A stretch of DNA of 64,000 nt from Blastomonas sp. (GTDB lineage: Bacteria > Pseudomonadota > Alphaproteobacteria > Sphingomonadales > Sphingomonadaceae). The stretch spans positions 1 to 64,000 of the forward strand of contig NZ_JAUCZC010000021.1 of assembly GCF_030373265.1 (NCBI RefSeq), written 5' to 3'. How positions within the stretch are numbered: the stretch's first letter is position 1; each line of letters begins with the position of its first letter. The notes under the pieces are model-generated. The model saw only the letters and a program-made list of their open reading frames with translations, was not told the origin of the DNA and did no database searches. The position numbers and the translations under genes are program-made. This document shows positions 33,687-40,950 of this stretch, piece after piece.

Positions 33687-33753
33687 TTCCCGAGCGAAGT
33701 CGAGGGACGCGCGCGCTACTGTCGCGCATACGTCCCTCGACTTCGCTCGGGAA
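33687..33753. repeat. Repeat family A inverted pair inside the phoH-ybeY gap
   Basis: Perfect 23-bp inverted arms at 33687-33709 and 33731-33753 (core TCCCGAGCGAAGTCGAGGGA), with a 21-nt GC-rich loop. As RNA on the minus strand this makes a long hairpin between phoH and ybeY. It could attenuate or stabilise parts of the operon transcript. Confidence 0.8.
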
Positions 33754-33787
33754 CTCGGAAATGTTGCACGTGTGAGGCGCGAAGGCC

Positions 33788-34900
33788 TCACGCATCCTTG
33801 CCCTCATAGGCCTCCACGATCCGGCCGACGATCGGGTGGCGGACCACGTCGGCGGCGGTGAAGCGCACGGTGCCGATGCCCTGCACACCCTCGAGCTTGG
33901 TGACCGCATCGGCCAGGCCCGAAGCCCCTACGCCGCCGGGAAGGTCGACCTGCTTGGGGTCGCCGCAGATCACCATCCGGCTGTTCATGCCGAAGCGGGT
34001 CAGGAACATCTTCATCTGCGCAGGCGTGGTGTTCTGCGCCTCGTCCAGGATGATGAAGCTGTCGGCCAGGGTGCGTCCGCGCATGAAGGCGAGCGGGGCA
34101 ATCTCGATCTCGCCGCTGGCGATGCGGCGCTCGACCTGTTCGGCGGGCAAGGTGTCGTACAGCGCGTCGTAAAGCGGGCGCAGATACGGATCGACCTTTT
34201 CCTTCATGTCGCCGGGCAGGAAGCCCAGCCGCTCGCCCGCCTCGACCGCGGGGCGCGACAGGATCAGCCGGTTGACGCTGCCGGTGATCAGCTGGCTGAC
34301 CGCCTGCGCCACCGCCAGATAGGTCTTGCCGGTGCCCGCCGGGCCCAAGGCGAAGATGATGTCGTCGCGGACCAGCGAGCCCATATACTCGGTCTGCGTG
34401 GCAGAGCGCGGCACGATGGTCTTCTTGCGCGTGCGGATCATGATACCGGGGGGCTGGGCGACATCGCTGCGCACGATGCCTTCGAGCGTGGGCTCGGCCG
34501 ACATGCTGATCAACGCCTCGACCGCGCCTTCATCGATATCCAGACCCTGTTCGATCCTTTTGTGCAGCCCGACCAGCACGTCGCGGGCGCGCGCCGCACT
34601 TTCGGCCTCGCCTTCGATCTGGATGCGGTTGCCGCGCGCGGCGATATATACCCCCAGCCGGTTCTCGATTGCGACCAGGTTCTTGTCGAACTGGCCGAAC
34701 AGCGGACCGAGCAATGTCGGCTCGTCGAACTCCACCCCGATCCGCGCCTTGTTGGCGGGTTCAGGCCGGTTGAACGGAAAGTCGGTGCCATAGACCGGGG
34801 ACAGCTTGGCGCTCTGCGGCTCGGGCTTGCCGCGAAACTTGCCGCCATCGCCGCCGCGCCGATCGCCGCTGCTGCTGCCGCCGCCCTGCTTGCGCGCCAT
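33788..34900 (-). CDS. phoH: PhoH-like ATPase
   Basis: This 370-aa protein has a Gly/Ser-rich basic head (about 1-20), a central part that in the family includes a KH-like RNA-binding stretch, and a P-loop ATPase with Walker A GPAGTGKTYLAVAQA and Walker B SFIILDEAQNTTPAQM. PhoH proteins are thought to act with YbeY in RNA metabolism, and the two genes are neighbours here. The start overlaps the miaB stop by one base (TGATG), so the genes are coupled. Confidence 0.93.
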   Translation of the reverse strand: MARKQGGGSSSGDRRGGDGGKFRGKPEPQSAKLSPVYGTDFPFNRPEPANKARIGVEFDEPTLLGPLFGQFDKNLVAIENRLGVYIAARGNRIQIEGEAESAARARDVLVGLHKRIEQGLDIDEGAVEALISMSAEPTLEGIVRSDVAQPPGIMIRTRKKTIVPRSATQTEYMGSLVRDDIIFALGPAGTGKTYLAVAQAVSQLITGSVNRLILSRPAVEAGERLGFLPGDMKEKVDPYLRPLYDALYDTLPAEQVERRIASGEIEIAPLAFMRGRTLADSFIILDEAQNTTPAQMKMFLTRFGMNSRMVICGDPKQVDLPGGVGASGLADAVTKLEGVQGIGTVRFTAADVVRHPIVGRIVEAYEGKDA

Positions 34901-36300
34901 CAGGCGTTCACCAGCGTGAGCGCGCGGCCCTCGAGGCTGTTGGGCCCCGCGGACACGAGTTCGACATCGATCAGGTCACCGATCCTGGCACCATCCGCCA
35001 TCACATGCACCGATTGCAGCCAGGGCGACTTGCCGACCAGCTGGCCGGGTTTGCGGCCCTGCCGCTCGAGCAGCACCTGGGTGCGCTCGCCGACGGTGGT
35101 CTGGTTGAAGGCCTGTTGCTGCGTGTTGAGCAGGTCCTGCAGGCGCTGCAGCCGCTCGTCCATGATTTCGGGGCTGATCTGATCCTCCATATCGGCAGCG
35201 GGCGTGCCGGGGCGCGGTGAATACTTGAAACTATAGGCCTGCGCGTAGTTGGCAGCGCGCACGATATCGAGCGTCGCCTCGAAATCCGCCTCGGTCTCGC
35301 CGGGAAAGCCGACGATGAAATCACCCGACAGCGCGATATCGGGGCGGCTGCGGCGCACCTTGTCGATGATCGCCAGATAGCTCGCCGCCGTGTGGCTGCG
35401 GTTCATCGCCTTGAGAATCCGGTCGCTGCCCGATTGCACCGGCAGATGCAGATACGGCATCAGCTTGGCGATATCGCGGTGCGCCGCGATCAGCCCGTCG
35501 GTCATGTCGTTGGGGTGGCTGGTGGTGTAGCGGATGCGCGCGAGCCCGGGCATCTCGGCGAGCTGCTCGATCAGCCCTTCGAGACCCTGATGACGGCCCT
35601 TGGCATCCGTGCCTGTCCACGCGTTGACGTTCTGGCCGAGCAGCGTGATTTCCTTCACCCCGCCATCGACCAGCGCCTTGGCCTCGTCGACCAGATCGGC
35701 GAATGGGCGGCTGATCTCGGCGCCGCGGGTATAGGGCACCACGCAATAGGTGCAGAACTTGTCGCAGCCTTCCTGCACGGTGAGGAAGGCGGATGGACGC
35801 GGCTGCTTGGCGCGCACCGGCAGTGCAGCGAACTTGGTGACCGCGGGCATGTCGGTATCGATCGCGGCCTTTTTCGATCCCGCAAGGGTGTTGTGGCGCG
35901 CCTGCTCGATCAGCTGGGGCAGCCGGTGATAGGCCTGGGGCCCGACCACGATATCGACGCTGGGCGCGCGCCGGGCGATTTCCTCGCCCTCGGCCTGCGC
36001 AACGCAGCCGGCGACCGCGATCATCGGCTTCGATCCGTCGTCGCGCTTCAGACGGCCGATGTCCGAATAGACCCGCGCCACCGCCTTTTCGCGGATGTGG
36101 CAGGTGTTGAGGATGACCAGGTCGGCGTCCTCGCGGCTGGCTGCGGCCTGCATGCCCTGCGCGGCCAGCATCTCGCCCATCCGCTCGCCGTCATAGACAT
36201 TCATCTGACAGCCGAACGAGGTGACGAAATAGCGGCTGGGCCCGTCCTCCGCTTCGGGAGCGGAAGAGAGCGGCGCGAGTGTATCGGTGGATTGGTTCAT
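34900..36300 (-). CDS. miaB: tRNA-2-methylthio-N6-dimethylallyladenosine synthase
   Basis: This 466-aa radical-SAM methylthiotransferase acts on i6A37 of tRNAs. Cys31, Cys67 and Cys99 bind the N-terminal auxiliary 4Fe-4S cluster, and the radical-SAM motif [10 protein letters not shown] supplies Cys179, Cys183 and Cys186. A C-terminal TRAM domain (about 400-462) binds tRNA. Residues 1-22 are a variable head. It is flanked by plsC upstream and coupled to phoH downstream. Confidence 0.95.
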   Translation of the reverse strand: MNQSTDTLAPLSSAPEAEDGPSRYFVTSFGCQMNVYDGERMGEMLAAQGMQAAASREDADLVILNTCHIREKAVARVYSDIGRLKRDDGSKPMIAVAGCVAQAEGEEIARRAPSVDIVVGPQAYHRLPQLIEQARHNTLAGSKKAAIDTDMPAVTKFAALPVRAKQPRPSAFLTVQEGCDKFCTYCVVPYTRGAEISRPFADLVDEAKALVDGGVKEITLLGQNVNAWTGTDAKGRHQGLEGLIEQLAEMPGLARIRYTTSHPNDMTDGLIAAHRDIAKLMPYLHLPVQSGSDRILKAMNRSHTAASYLAIIDKVRRSRPDIALSGDFIVGFPGETEADFEATLDIVRAANYAQAYSFKYSPRPGTPAADMEDQISPEIMDERLQRLQDLLNTQQQAFNQTTVGERTQVLLERQGRKPGQLVGKSPWLQSVHVMADGARIGDLIDVELVSAGPNSLEGRALTLVNA

Positions 36301-36312
36301 GGATGTTACCGG

Positions 36313-37152
36313 CTATACAGCCGGATCGCGCCCTACGGAAGCACAAAGCGCCGACTCGATCCGCACCCGCGCCTCGGCGGCGATCGCCTTGCGCCCGGGA
36401 AAATCCGCCGGGCTGAACGGTTCGAGAAAATGCAGCGTCACCGGGAAGCTGCCCTTGCGGGTGAACAGCCGCAGCGCATTGTTGGGGGCCGTCTCTTCGC
36501 CCACCCAGGCGATGTCGCGGGCCTGCGCGCCGTAGTCGAGATACATCGGCTGCACCATCACCTCGGGCGGTGGCGGATCGAGCACCTGCAGCAGCGGCGA
36601 CTTGAACGGCAGCAAGCTGGTCCCGTCGGTGGTGGTGCCTTCGGGAAAGATGGTGATCGCCCAGGTCTCGCTCAAGGCATCGCGCAGCTCGTTGATCTGC
36701 CCGGCAATGCCCATGCGGTTGCCGCGCGATACGAACACGGTGTCGTTGAGCTTGCACAGCCAGCCGACAACCGGCCAGCTCTTGATCCCGTCCTGTGCGA
36801 CAAAGGCGCTGCCGTTGCGCCCGGCGATCACCGGAATATCCAGCCAGCTCAAGTGGTTGGAGATGTAGAAGACGTTACGCTTGAGCGGTGTGCCGACGAT
36901 GCTCACGCGCGCGCCGCAGGCGCGGCCGACCAGCCGCAGGAACAATTTGGGCCAGGGATTGGAAAGCCTGAGCACCCGCCAGGTGTAATACAGCGGCACG
37001 CAGACGATCAGCGCCAGGACAATCAGCGCCGCCCGCGACGCCAGGCGAACACGGCCGATCAGCCCTGGATCGCACCAGTGCAGATGGGCCATGTCGGGCG
37101 TGTCAGGATAAAGCGGCGGCGGAGGCGCTGGCGCCGCGAGAGCCTCGCTCAT
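36313..37152 (-). CDS. 1-acyl-sn-glycerol-3-phosphate acyltransferase-like (PlsC family)
   Basis: This 279-aa membrane-associated acyltransferase has the HX4D catalytic motif in NHLSWLDIPVIAG, then VSRGNRMGIAGQ and FPEGTTTDGTSLLPFKSPLL (acceptor site). A hydrophobic helix (about 35-52) anchors it to the inner membrane, where it would acylate lysophosphatidate or a similar lysolipid. It sits between fur and miaB, 6 bp from fur, as in related genomes. It may be PlsC itself or an ornithine-lipid-type OlsA; I cannot decide from sequence. Confidence 0.88.
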   Translation of the reverse strand: MSEALAAPAPPPPLYPDTPDMAHLHWCDPGLIGRVRLASRAALIVLALIVCVPLYYTWRVLRLSNPWPKLFLRLVGRACGARVSIVGTPLKRNVFYISNHLSWLDIPVIAGRNGSAFVAQDGIKSWPVVGWLCKLNDTVFVSRGNRMGIAGQINELRDALSETWAITIFPEGTTTDGTSLLPFKSPLLQVLDPPPPEVMVQPMYLDYGAQARDIAWVGEETAPNNALRLFTRKGSFPVTLHFLEPFSPADFPGRKAIAAEARVRIESALCASVGRDPAV

Positions 37153-37158
37153 CCGCGG

Positions 37159-37581
37159 TCAGTCTTTGCGGTCGATCGAGACGCCGTAAAGCTCCATGCG
37201 GTGATCCACCAGCTTGTAGCCGAGCCGCTCGGCGATCAGCTTCTGCAGCGCTTCGAGCTCGGGATCGACGAATTCGATCACCTTGCCGGTCTCGACATCG
37301 ATCAGATGGTCATGATGCGCCTCGGGCGCGGCTTCGTAGCGCGCGCGGCCATCGCCGAAATCATGCCGGTCGAGAATTCCGGCCTCTTCGAACAGCCGCA
37401 CCGTGCGATAGACGGTGGCGATCGAAATGCGCGGGTCGATCGCGGAGGCACGTTCGTGCAGCCGCTCGACATCAGGATGATCATCGGCTTCGGAAAGGAC
37501 GCGGGCGATCACACGCCGCTGATCCGTGATCCGCAGCCCGCGATCGGCGCACAGCGCCTCCAAGTCGATTTTCTGGCGCAT
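37159..37581 (-). CDS. fur: Fur-family ferric/metal uptake regulator
   Basis: This 140-aa metal-responsive repressor has an N-terminal winged helix (LRITDQRRVIARVLSEADDH, RISIATVYRTVRLFEEAGIL) and a C-terminal dimerisation/metal domain with AHHDHLIDVETGKVIEFVDP. It contains only one Cys (near residue 11) and lacks the CxxC structural-zinc pairs of gammaproteobacterial Fur, as is common for alphaproteobacterial Fur/Mur. It may sense iron or manganese. Its position before plsC-miaB is conserved in the group. Confidence 0.93.
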   Translation of the reverse strand: MRQKIDLEALCADRGLRITDQRRVIARVLSEADDHPDVERLHERASAIDPRISIATVYRTVRLFEEAGILDRHDFGDGRARYEAAPEAHHDHLIDVETGKVIEFVDPELEALQKLIAERLGYKLVDHRMELYGVSIDRKD

Positions 37582-37739
37582 GCTGCCCCTTTGATTGCCG
37601 TTGCTGGTTCATGCCAGGCCCGCTGCGCACGGATGCAGCACGGTGGCTGGCCGACACGGACAGAACCCGCGTCTGCCAGCCAATTTATCGTGCATCGCTA
37701 CAATTGCAACCGCCAGCCGTGAACAGCCGGCGGTGACGG

Positions 37740-38168
37740 TTATTTTACGGGGCGCTTGCCCGGCTTGCGACCCAGGCCGATCTTCTTGGCCAGTTCGCGC
37801 CGGGTGGCGGCATAATTCGGGGCGACCATCGGATAATCGGCGGGCAAGTTCCAGCGCGCGCGATAGTCGTCGGGTGTCATGTTGTAGTGCGTCATCAGAT
37901 GGCGCTTGAGCATCTTGAGCTTTTTGCCGTCTTCGAGGCAGACGATATAGTCGGGCTTGATCGAAGCCCGCACCGAAACTGCAGGTTCGGGACGCTCGAC
38001 TTCGGCCACCACTTCAGATGGCGACAGGCCATTGAGCGCACGATGGACGTTCTCGATAAGGGTGGGAATGTCTGCCACGGCAACGCTGTTGTTGCTGACA
38101 TGCGCTGCCACAATATCGGCTGTCAGCGTGATCAGCGTTTCGTGCATTTCAAAGTCGGTGTCCGCCAT
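37740..38168 (-). CDS. MucR/Ros-family transcriptional regulator
   Basis: This 142-aa protein of the alphaproteobacterial MucR/Ros family binds AT-rich DNA and often controls exopolysaccharide, cell-cycle and virulence genes. The C-terminal domain is visible as YIVCLEDGKKLKMLKRHLMT, HYNMTPDDYRARWNLPADYP and YAATRRELAKKIGLGRK; it has one Cys and His residues at the zinc-finger positions. The start at 38168 begins MADTDFEMHETLITLTADIV, matching homologues. An upstream extension of 54 residues runs into AT-rich promoter DNA and is rejected. Autoregulation is common in the family. Confidence 0.9.
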   Translation of the reverse strand: MADTDFEMHETLITLTADIVAAHVSNNSVAVADIPTLIENVHRALNGLSPSEVVAEVERPEPAVSVRASIKPDYIVCLEDGKKLKMLKRHLMTHYNMTPDDYRARWNLPADYPMVAPNYAATRRELAKKIGLGRKPGKRPVK

Positions 38169-38194
38169 GATGAATGATCCCGTTTCTATCTTTT

Positions 38195-38212
38195 GATTAA
38201 CGACCCTTAATC
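38195..38212. promoter_or_regulatory. Inverted repeat upstream of mucR
   Basis: GATTAA (38195-38200) and TTAATC (38207-38212) form a perfect inverted repeat with a 6-bp spacer, 27 bp upstream of the MucR start codon. It resembles a CtrA-type TTAA-N7-TTAA site but with spacer N6, or an AT-rich site for MucR itself. This is a candidate operator only. Confidence 0.4.
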
Positions 38213-38318
38213 CGGAACTTTGCCCGGACGCGGGCGGTATGCAAGAACAGACTGCCATCGTCAATGTCAATATGACTGACGTGCAGTACCGGAATTGGAA
38301 TTGTAACATAACAACAGG

Positions 38319-38338
38319 GCATTTGCGCACGCAAATGC
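38319..38338 (-). terminator. Hairpin after rimI
   Basis: GCATTTGCG (38319-38327) and CGCAAATGC (38330-38338) form a perfect 9-bp inverted repeat. On the minus strand it begins directly after the rimI stop codon and is followed by CCTGTTGTTATG, a weak T-rich tail. It probably ends the tsaB-rimI transcript before mucR. Confidence 0.55.
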
Positions 38339-38896
38339 TTATAATGTCAGCGCCAATGTCAATGCATCATACAGTTGAGAATCGACGCCCTTGTAGTAAT
38401 TCTTGCGGATACCGACCTGTCGGAAGCCGAATTTGTGGTAAAGATGACTGGCTGGATTATTGCTGCGCATTTCCAGAAAAATTCGTTCGACTCCCGCATC
38501 TTGCGCATTGTCGATGACTTGGGTGAGCAGCGAAGAACCCGCCCCAAAATGACGCCATTGTGGCGTAACTGCAATCAAGAGCAGTTCTTCTTCGTCGCCG
38601 GTGCGTCGTGACATAGAAAAACCGATCGGCTGACCGGGCCCTGCATGATCGCCTGACTGCTCCGACGTCCGCCCGAAGGACCGCTCTGCAATCGCGGGAA
38701 TTTCGGCGATGATCGTGTGCGTCAGTGGCATGGCGAGCATCGAGCGCGCCTGGCTGTGGTTCCAGGCCTCGCCATAGACCGGGTCGAACGCCGCCTGCAT
38801 CACCTGCATGATCGGGCCGAGCGCCTCCTCGGCGGCCATGCCGGACACCAGCCGGATGACCGGCGGATCGCAGGAAGGATCGCGGGCGCCGGTCAT
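38339..38896 (-). CDS. rimI: RimI-like ribosomal-protein/GNAT N-acetyltransferase
   Basis: This 185-aa GNAT-fold protein follows tsaB after 5 bp, the usual place of RimI. Acetyl-CoA-binding motif A is visible as LLIAVTPQWRHFGAGSSLLT, and the C-terminal LYHKFGFRQVGIRKNYY is typical of RimI. It is longer than Escherichia coli RimI (148 aa) because of a longer head and an insertion around residues 60-85 (SFGRTSEQSGDHAGPGQ). RimI acetylates the N-terminus of ribosomal protein S18; other targets are possible. Confidence 0.88.
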   Translation of the reverse strand: MTGARDPSCDPPVIRLVSGMAAEEALGPIMQVMQAAFDPVYGEAWNHSQARSMLAMPLTHTIIAEIPAIAERSFGRTSEQSGDHAGPGQPIGFSMSRRTGDEEELLLIAVTPQWRHFGAGSSLLTQVIDNAQDAGVERIFLEMRSNNPASHLYHKFGFRQVGIRKNYYKGVDSQLYDALTLALTL

Positions 38897-38901
38897 AGCA
38901 G

Positions 38902-39564
38902 TCAGCCTGGGGTAACGGCTTTTGCGGGCGGACGGGCCGCCATCGGGGTAGCATCGGCGCCGCGGCCATAAACCGGTTCGACCGGCAAATTGCGGGCATC
39001 GGCTGCCAGCAGCAGCGCGGCGCGCGCATCGGGCAGCAACGGCATCGCCACACCAGAACCGCGCGCGGCGACCAGCGCCTCGGCCATCGAGCCTGCAACA
39101 TGGGTGCGCGCCGAGGCAGCGGCGGCGGCCTCGGGGGAGAGCGAAGCCAGCGCTCCGCTCGCGGTGCCATGGCGATCGAACCCCTGCACGAAATACTCGC
39201 CATGGCCGCCGGTCATCACCACATCGACCCCGCCGGGATCGGCGATGTCGCCCAACGCCATCGCCGCGACCAGGGAATGGGTCGAATAGCCGCTGACCTG
39301 GGCGTTCCATGCCATGGCCAACGCGCGCGCGGCCGCCAGCCCGACGCGCACGCCGGTAAAGCTGCCCGGGCCGCAATTGACCAATATGGCGTCGGCCCGG
39401 CCATGGCCGGGCAGGCCCGCGATCATCGGCACCAGCCGCTCGGCATGGCCGCGGCCCATCACGGCGTGGTCGCTGGCGATCAGCACCGTGCCCGCGAACA
39501 GCGCGACCGAACACGCCTCGGTGGCGGTGTCTATCACGAGCAGGGTATCGGGGTCGGGCGTCAT
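38902..39564 (-). CDS. tsaB: tRNA threonylcarbamoyladenosine biosynthesis protein TsaB
   Basis: This 220-aa ASKHA-fold paralogue of TsaD is required as its partner in t6A formation. It opens with LLVIDTATEACSVALFAGTV and contains the signature NCGPGSFTGVRVGLAAARAL. The C-terminal quarter is variable and Ala/Pro-rich. The gene precedes rimI, as in many bacteria. tsaE is not in the window. Confidence 0.93.
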   Translation of the reverse strand: MTPDPDTLLVIDTATEACSVALFAGTVLIASDHAVMGRGHAERLVPMIAGLPGHGRADAILVNCGPGSFTGVRVGLAAARALAMAWNAQVSGYSTHSLVAAMALGDIADPGGVDVVMTGGHGEYFVQGFDRHGTASGALASLSPEAAAAASARTHVAGSMAEALVAARGSGVAMPLLPDARAALLLAADARNLPVEPVYGRGADATPMAARPPAKAVTPG

Positions 39565-39576
39565 ACCCGCGAACCG

Positions 39577-40176
39577 CTAGCTGATTGTGTTGAAGCGGTC
39601 AAAACCGGGGCGAGGGCTGCGCTCGAAAATCGTCTCCGGATCGCCATAGCCCAATGTCGAGATGAAGTTGGACCGCACATTGGGCTGGTCGGCAAAGAAG
39701 GCCGCATCGACCGCGGCGTTGTCGAAGCCCGACATCGGTCCGGTATCGAGCCCCAGCGCGCGCGCCGCCATGATAAAATAGGCCCCCTGCAGCGAGGAGT
39801 TGCGCAGCGCCGACACCCGGCGGAACTCGGCCTTGTCGTCGCCGGTGAACCAGCTGCGCGCATCGGTGTGCGGAAACAGCTCGGGCAACAGCTCGTGAAA
39901 CTCGAGGTCCATGCCGATCACCACCGACACCGGCGCTGCCAGGATCTTCTTGGCATTGGCTTCCATGCAGCCATCGGCCAGCTTGCGCTTGGCCTCGTCC
40001 GACACGCACCACACCAGCCGCGAGGGCAGCATGTTGGCCGAGGTCGGCCCCATCTTCATCAGGTCCCAGATCGCATGCAGCTGCTGGGTCGAGACGGGCT
40101 GGTCGGTATAGCCGTTATAGGTTCGTGCGGTGCGGAAGAGCTGGTCGAGCGCGGCAGTATCGAGCGGTGCGGTCAT
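39577..40176 (-). CDS. Nitroreductase-family protein, RutE/HadB-like (malonic semialdehyde reductase-type)
   Basis: This 199-aa FMN-dependent nitroreductase-fold protein begins LDTAALDQLFRTARTYNGYT and carries MGPTSANMLPSRLVWC (FMN contact) and AYFIMAARALGLDTGPMSGF. This matches the RutE group that reduces 3-hydroxypropionate-semialdehyde-type products in pyrimidine breakdown. No other rut gene is nearby, so a general nitroreductase or NAD(P)H-FMN reductase role is equally possible. It lies 12 bp upstream of tsaB. Confidence 0.85.
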   Translation of the reverse strand: MTAPLDTAALDQLFRTARTYNGYTDQPVSTQQLHAIWDLMKMGPTSANMLPSRLVWCVSDEAKRKLADGCMEANAKKILAAPVSVVIGMDLEFHELLPELFPHTDARSWFTGDDKAEFRRVSALRNSSLQGAYFIMAARALGLDTGPMSGFDNAAVDAAFFADQPNVRSNFISTLGYGDPETIFERSPRPGFDRFNTIS

Positions 40177-40225
40177 ATAAAGAGCGGTTCCTTGTCGAAG
40201 GGAGCAGATGGGGTTGGCCGCGCGA

Positions 40226-40801
40226 TCAGGCGGCGCGGACCTCGGTCACTTCGGGGACATAATGCTTGAGCAGCGATTCGATGCCGTGCTTGAGCGTCGC
40301 GCTCGACGACGGGCAACCCGAGCAGGCGCCCTGCATCTGCAGATAGACCACGCCCTTGTCGAAGCCGCGATAGAGGATATCGCCGCCGTCATTGGCGACC
40401 GCCGGGCGGACGCGGGTTTCGATCAGTTCCTTGATCTGCGCGACGATGTCCTCGTCCTCGGGGTTGCTCGGCCAGTCGGAATCTTCGGCTGGAACCGCGA
40501 TGCCGGCAGCGCTCGCCGCGCGGAACAGCGGCATATCGGCCGAGAAATGATCGAGCAGCACCGAAAGCACATCGGGTTTGAGGCCCGACCAGTCGGTGCC
40601 CGGCCCTGCGGTGACCGAAATGAAGTTGTGCCCGAAGAACACGCCGGTGACGTCGCCCAGACCGAACAGCGCCTCGGCAAGCGGCGAAGCCTCGGCCTCC
40701 TCGGGCGAAGCGAAATCGCGCGTGCCCATATCCATGACCTTGCGGCCCGGAAGGAACTTCAGCGTGGCGGGGTTCGGCGTGGTTTCGGTTTCTATCAGCA
40801 T
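40226..40801 (-). CDS. NifU-like Fe-S scaffold/carrier protein
   Basis: This 191-aa protein has an N-terminal Nfu_N/scaffold domain (MLIETETTPNPATLKFLPGR, then FFGHNFISVT) and a C-terminal NifU domain (about 115-180) with the cluster motif CSGCPSSSATLKHGIE. It accepts and hands on 4Fe-4S clusters. The start at 40801 follows homologues; 12 upstream Arg-rich codons are rejected. In alphaproteobacteria this gene commonly precedes the tsaB-rimI-fur-miaB block, as here. MiaB, an Fe-S enzyme encoded nearby, is a plausible client. Confidence 0.9.
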   Translation of the reverse strand: MLIETETTPNPATLKFLPGRKVMDMGTRDFASPEEAEASPLAEALFGLGDVTGVFFGHNFISVTAGPGTDWSGLKPDVLSVLLDHFSADMPLFRAASAAGIAVPAEDSDWPSNPEDEDIVAQIKELIETRVRPAVANDGGDILYRGFDKGVVYLQMQGACSGCPSSSATLKHGIESLLKHYVPEVTEVRAA

Positions 40802-40950
40802 GGTCCGGTATTTGGGGCGGCGGCGGCGCCTTCGCAAGGCAGTTTTTCTTTCAGCCGGGCCGCCAGAGGTACTCCATTCGGCGGGAATGCGCGCAGCGGC
40901 TGCCGCATATTCACTGGCCAGTCAGATTTGCGCTGCCTATAGATTGCGCC

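Noticed and set aside
38195-38212. CtrA binding site before mucR
   Set aside because: The spacer between the TTAA boxes is 6, not 7, so I report only an inverted repeat.
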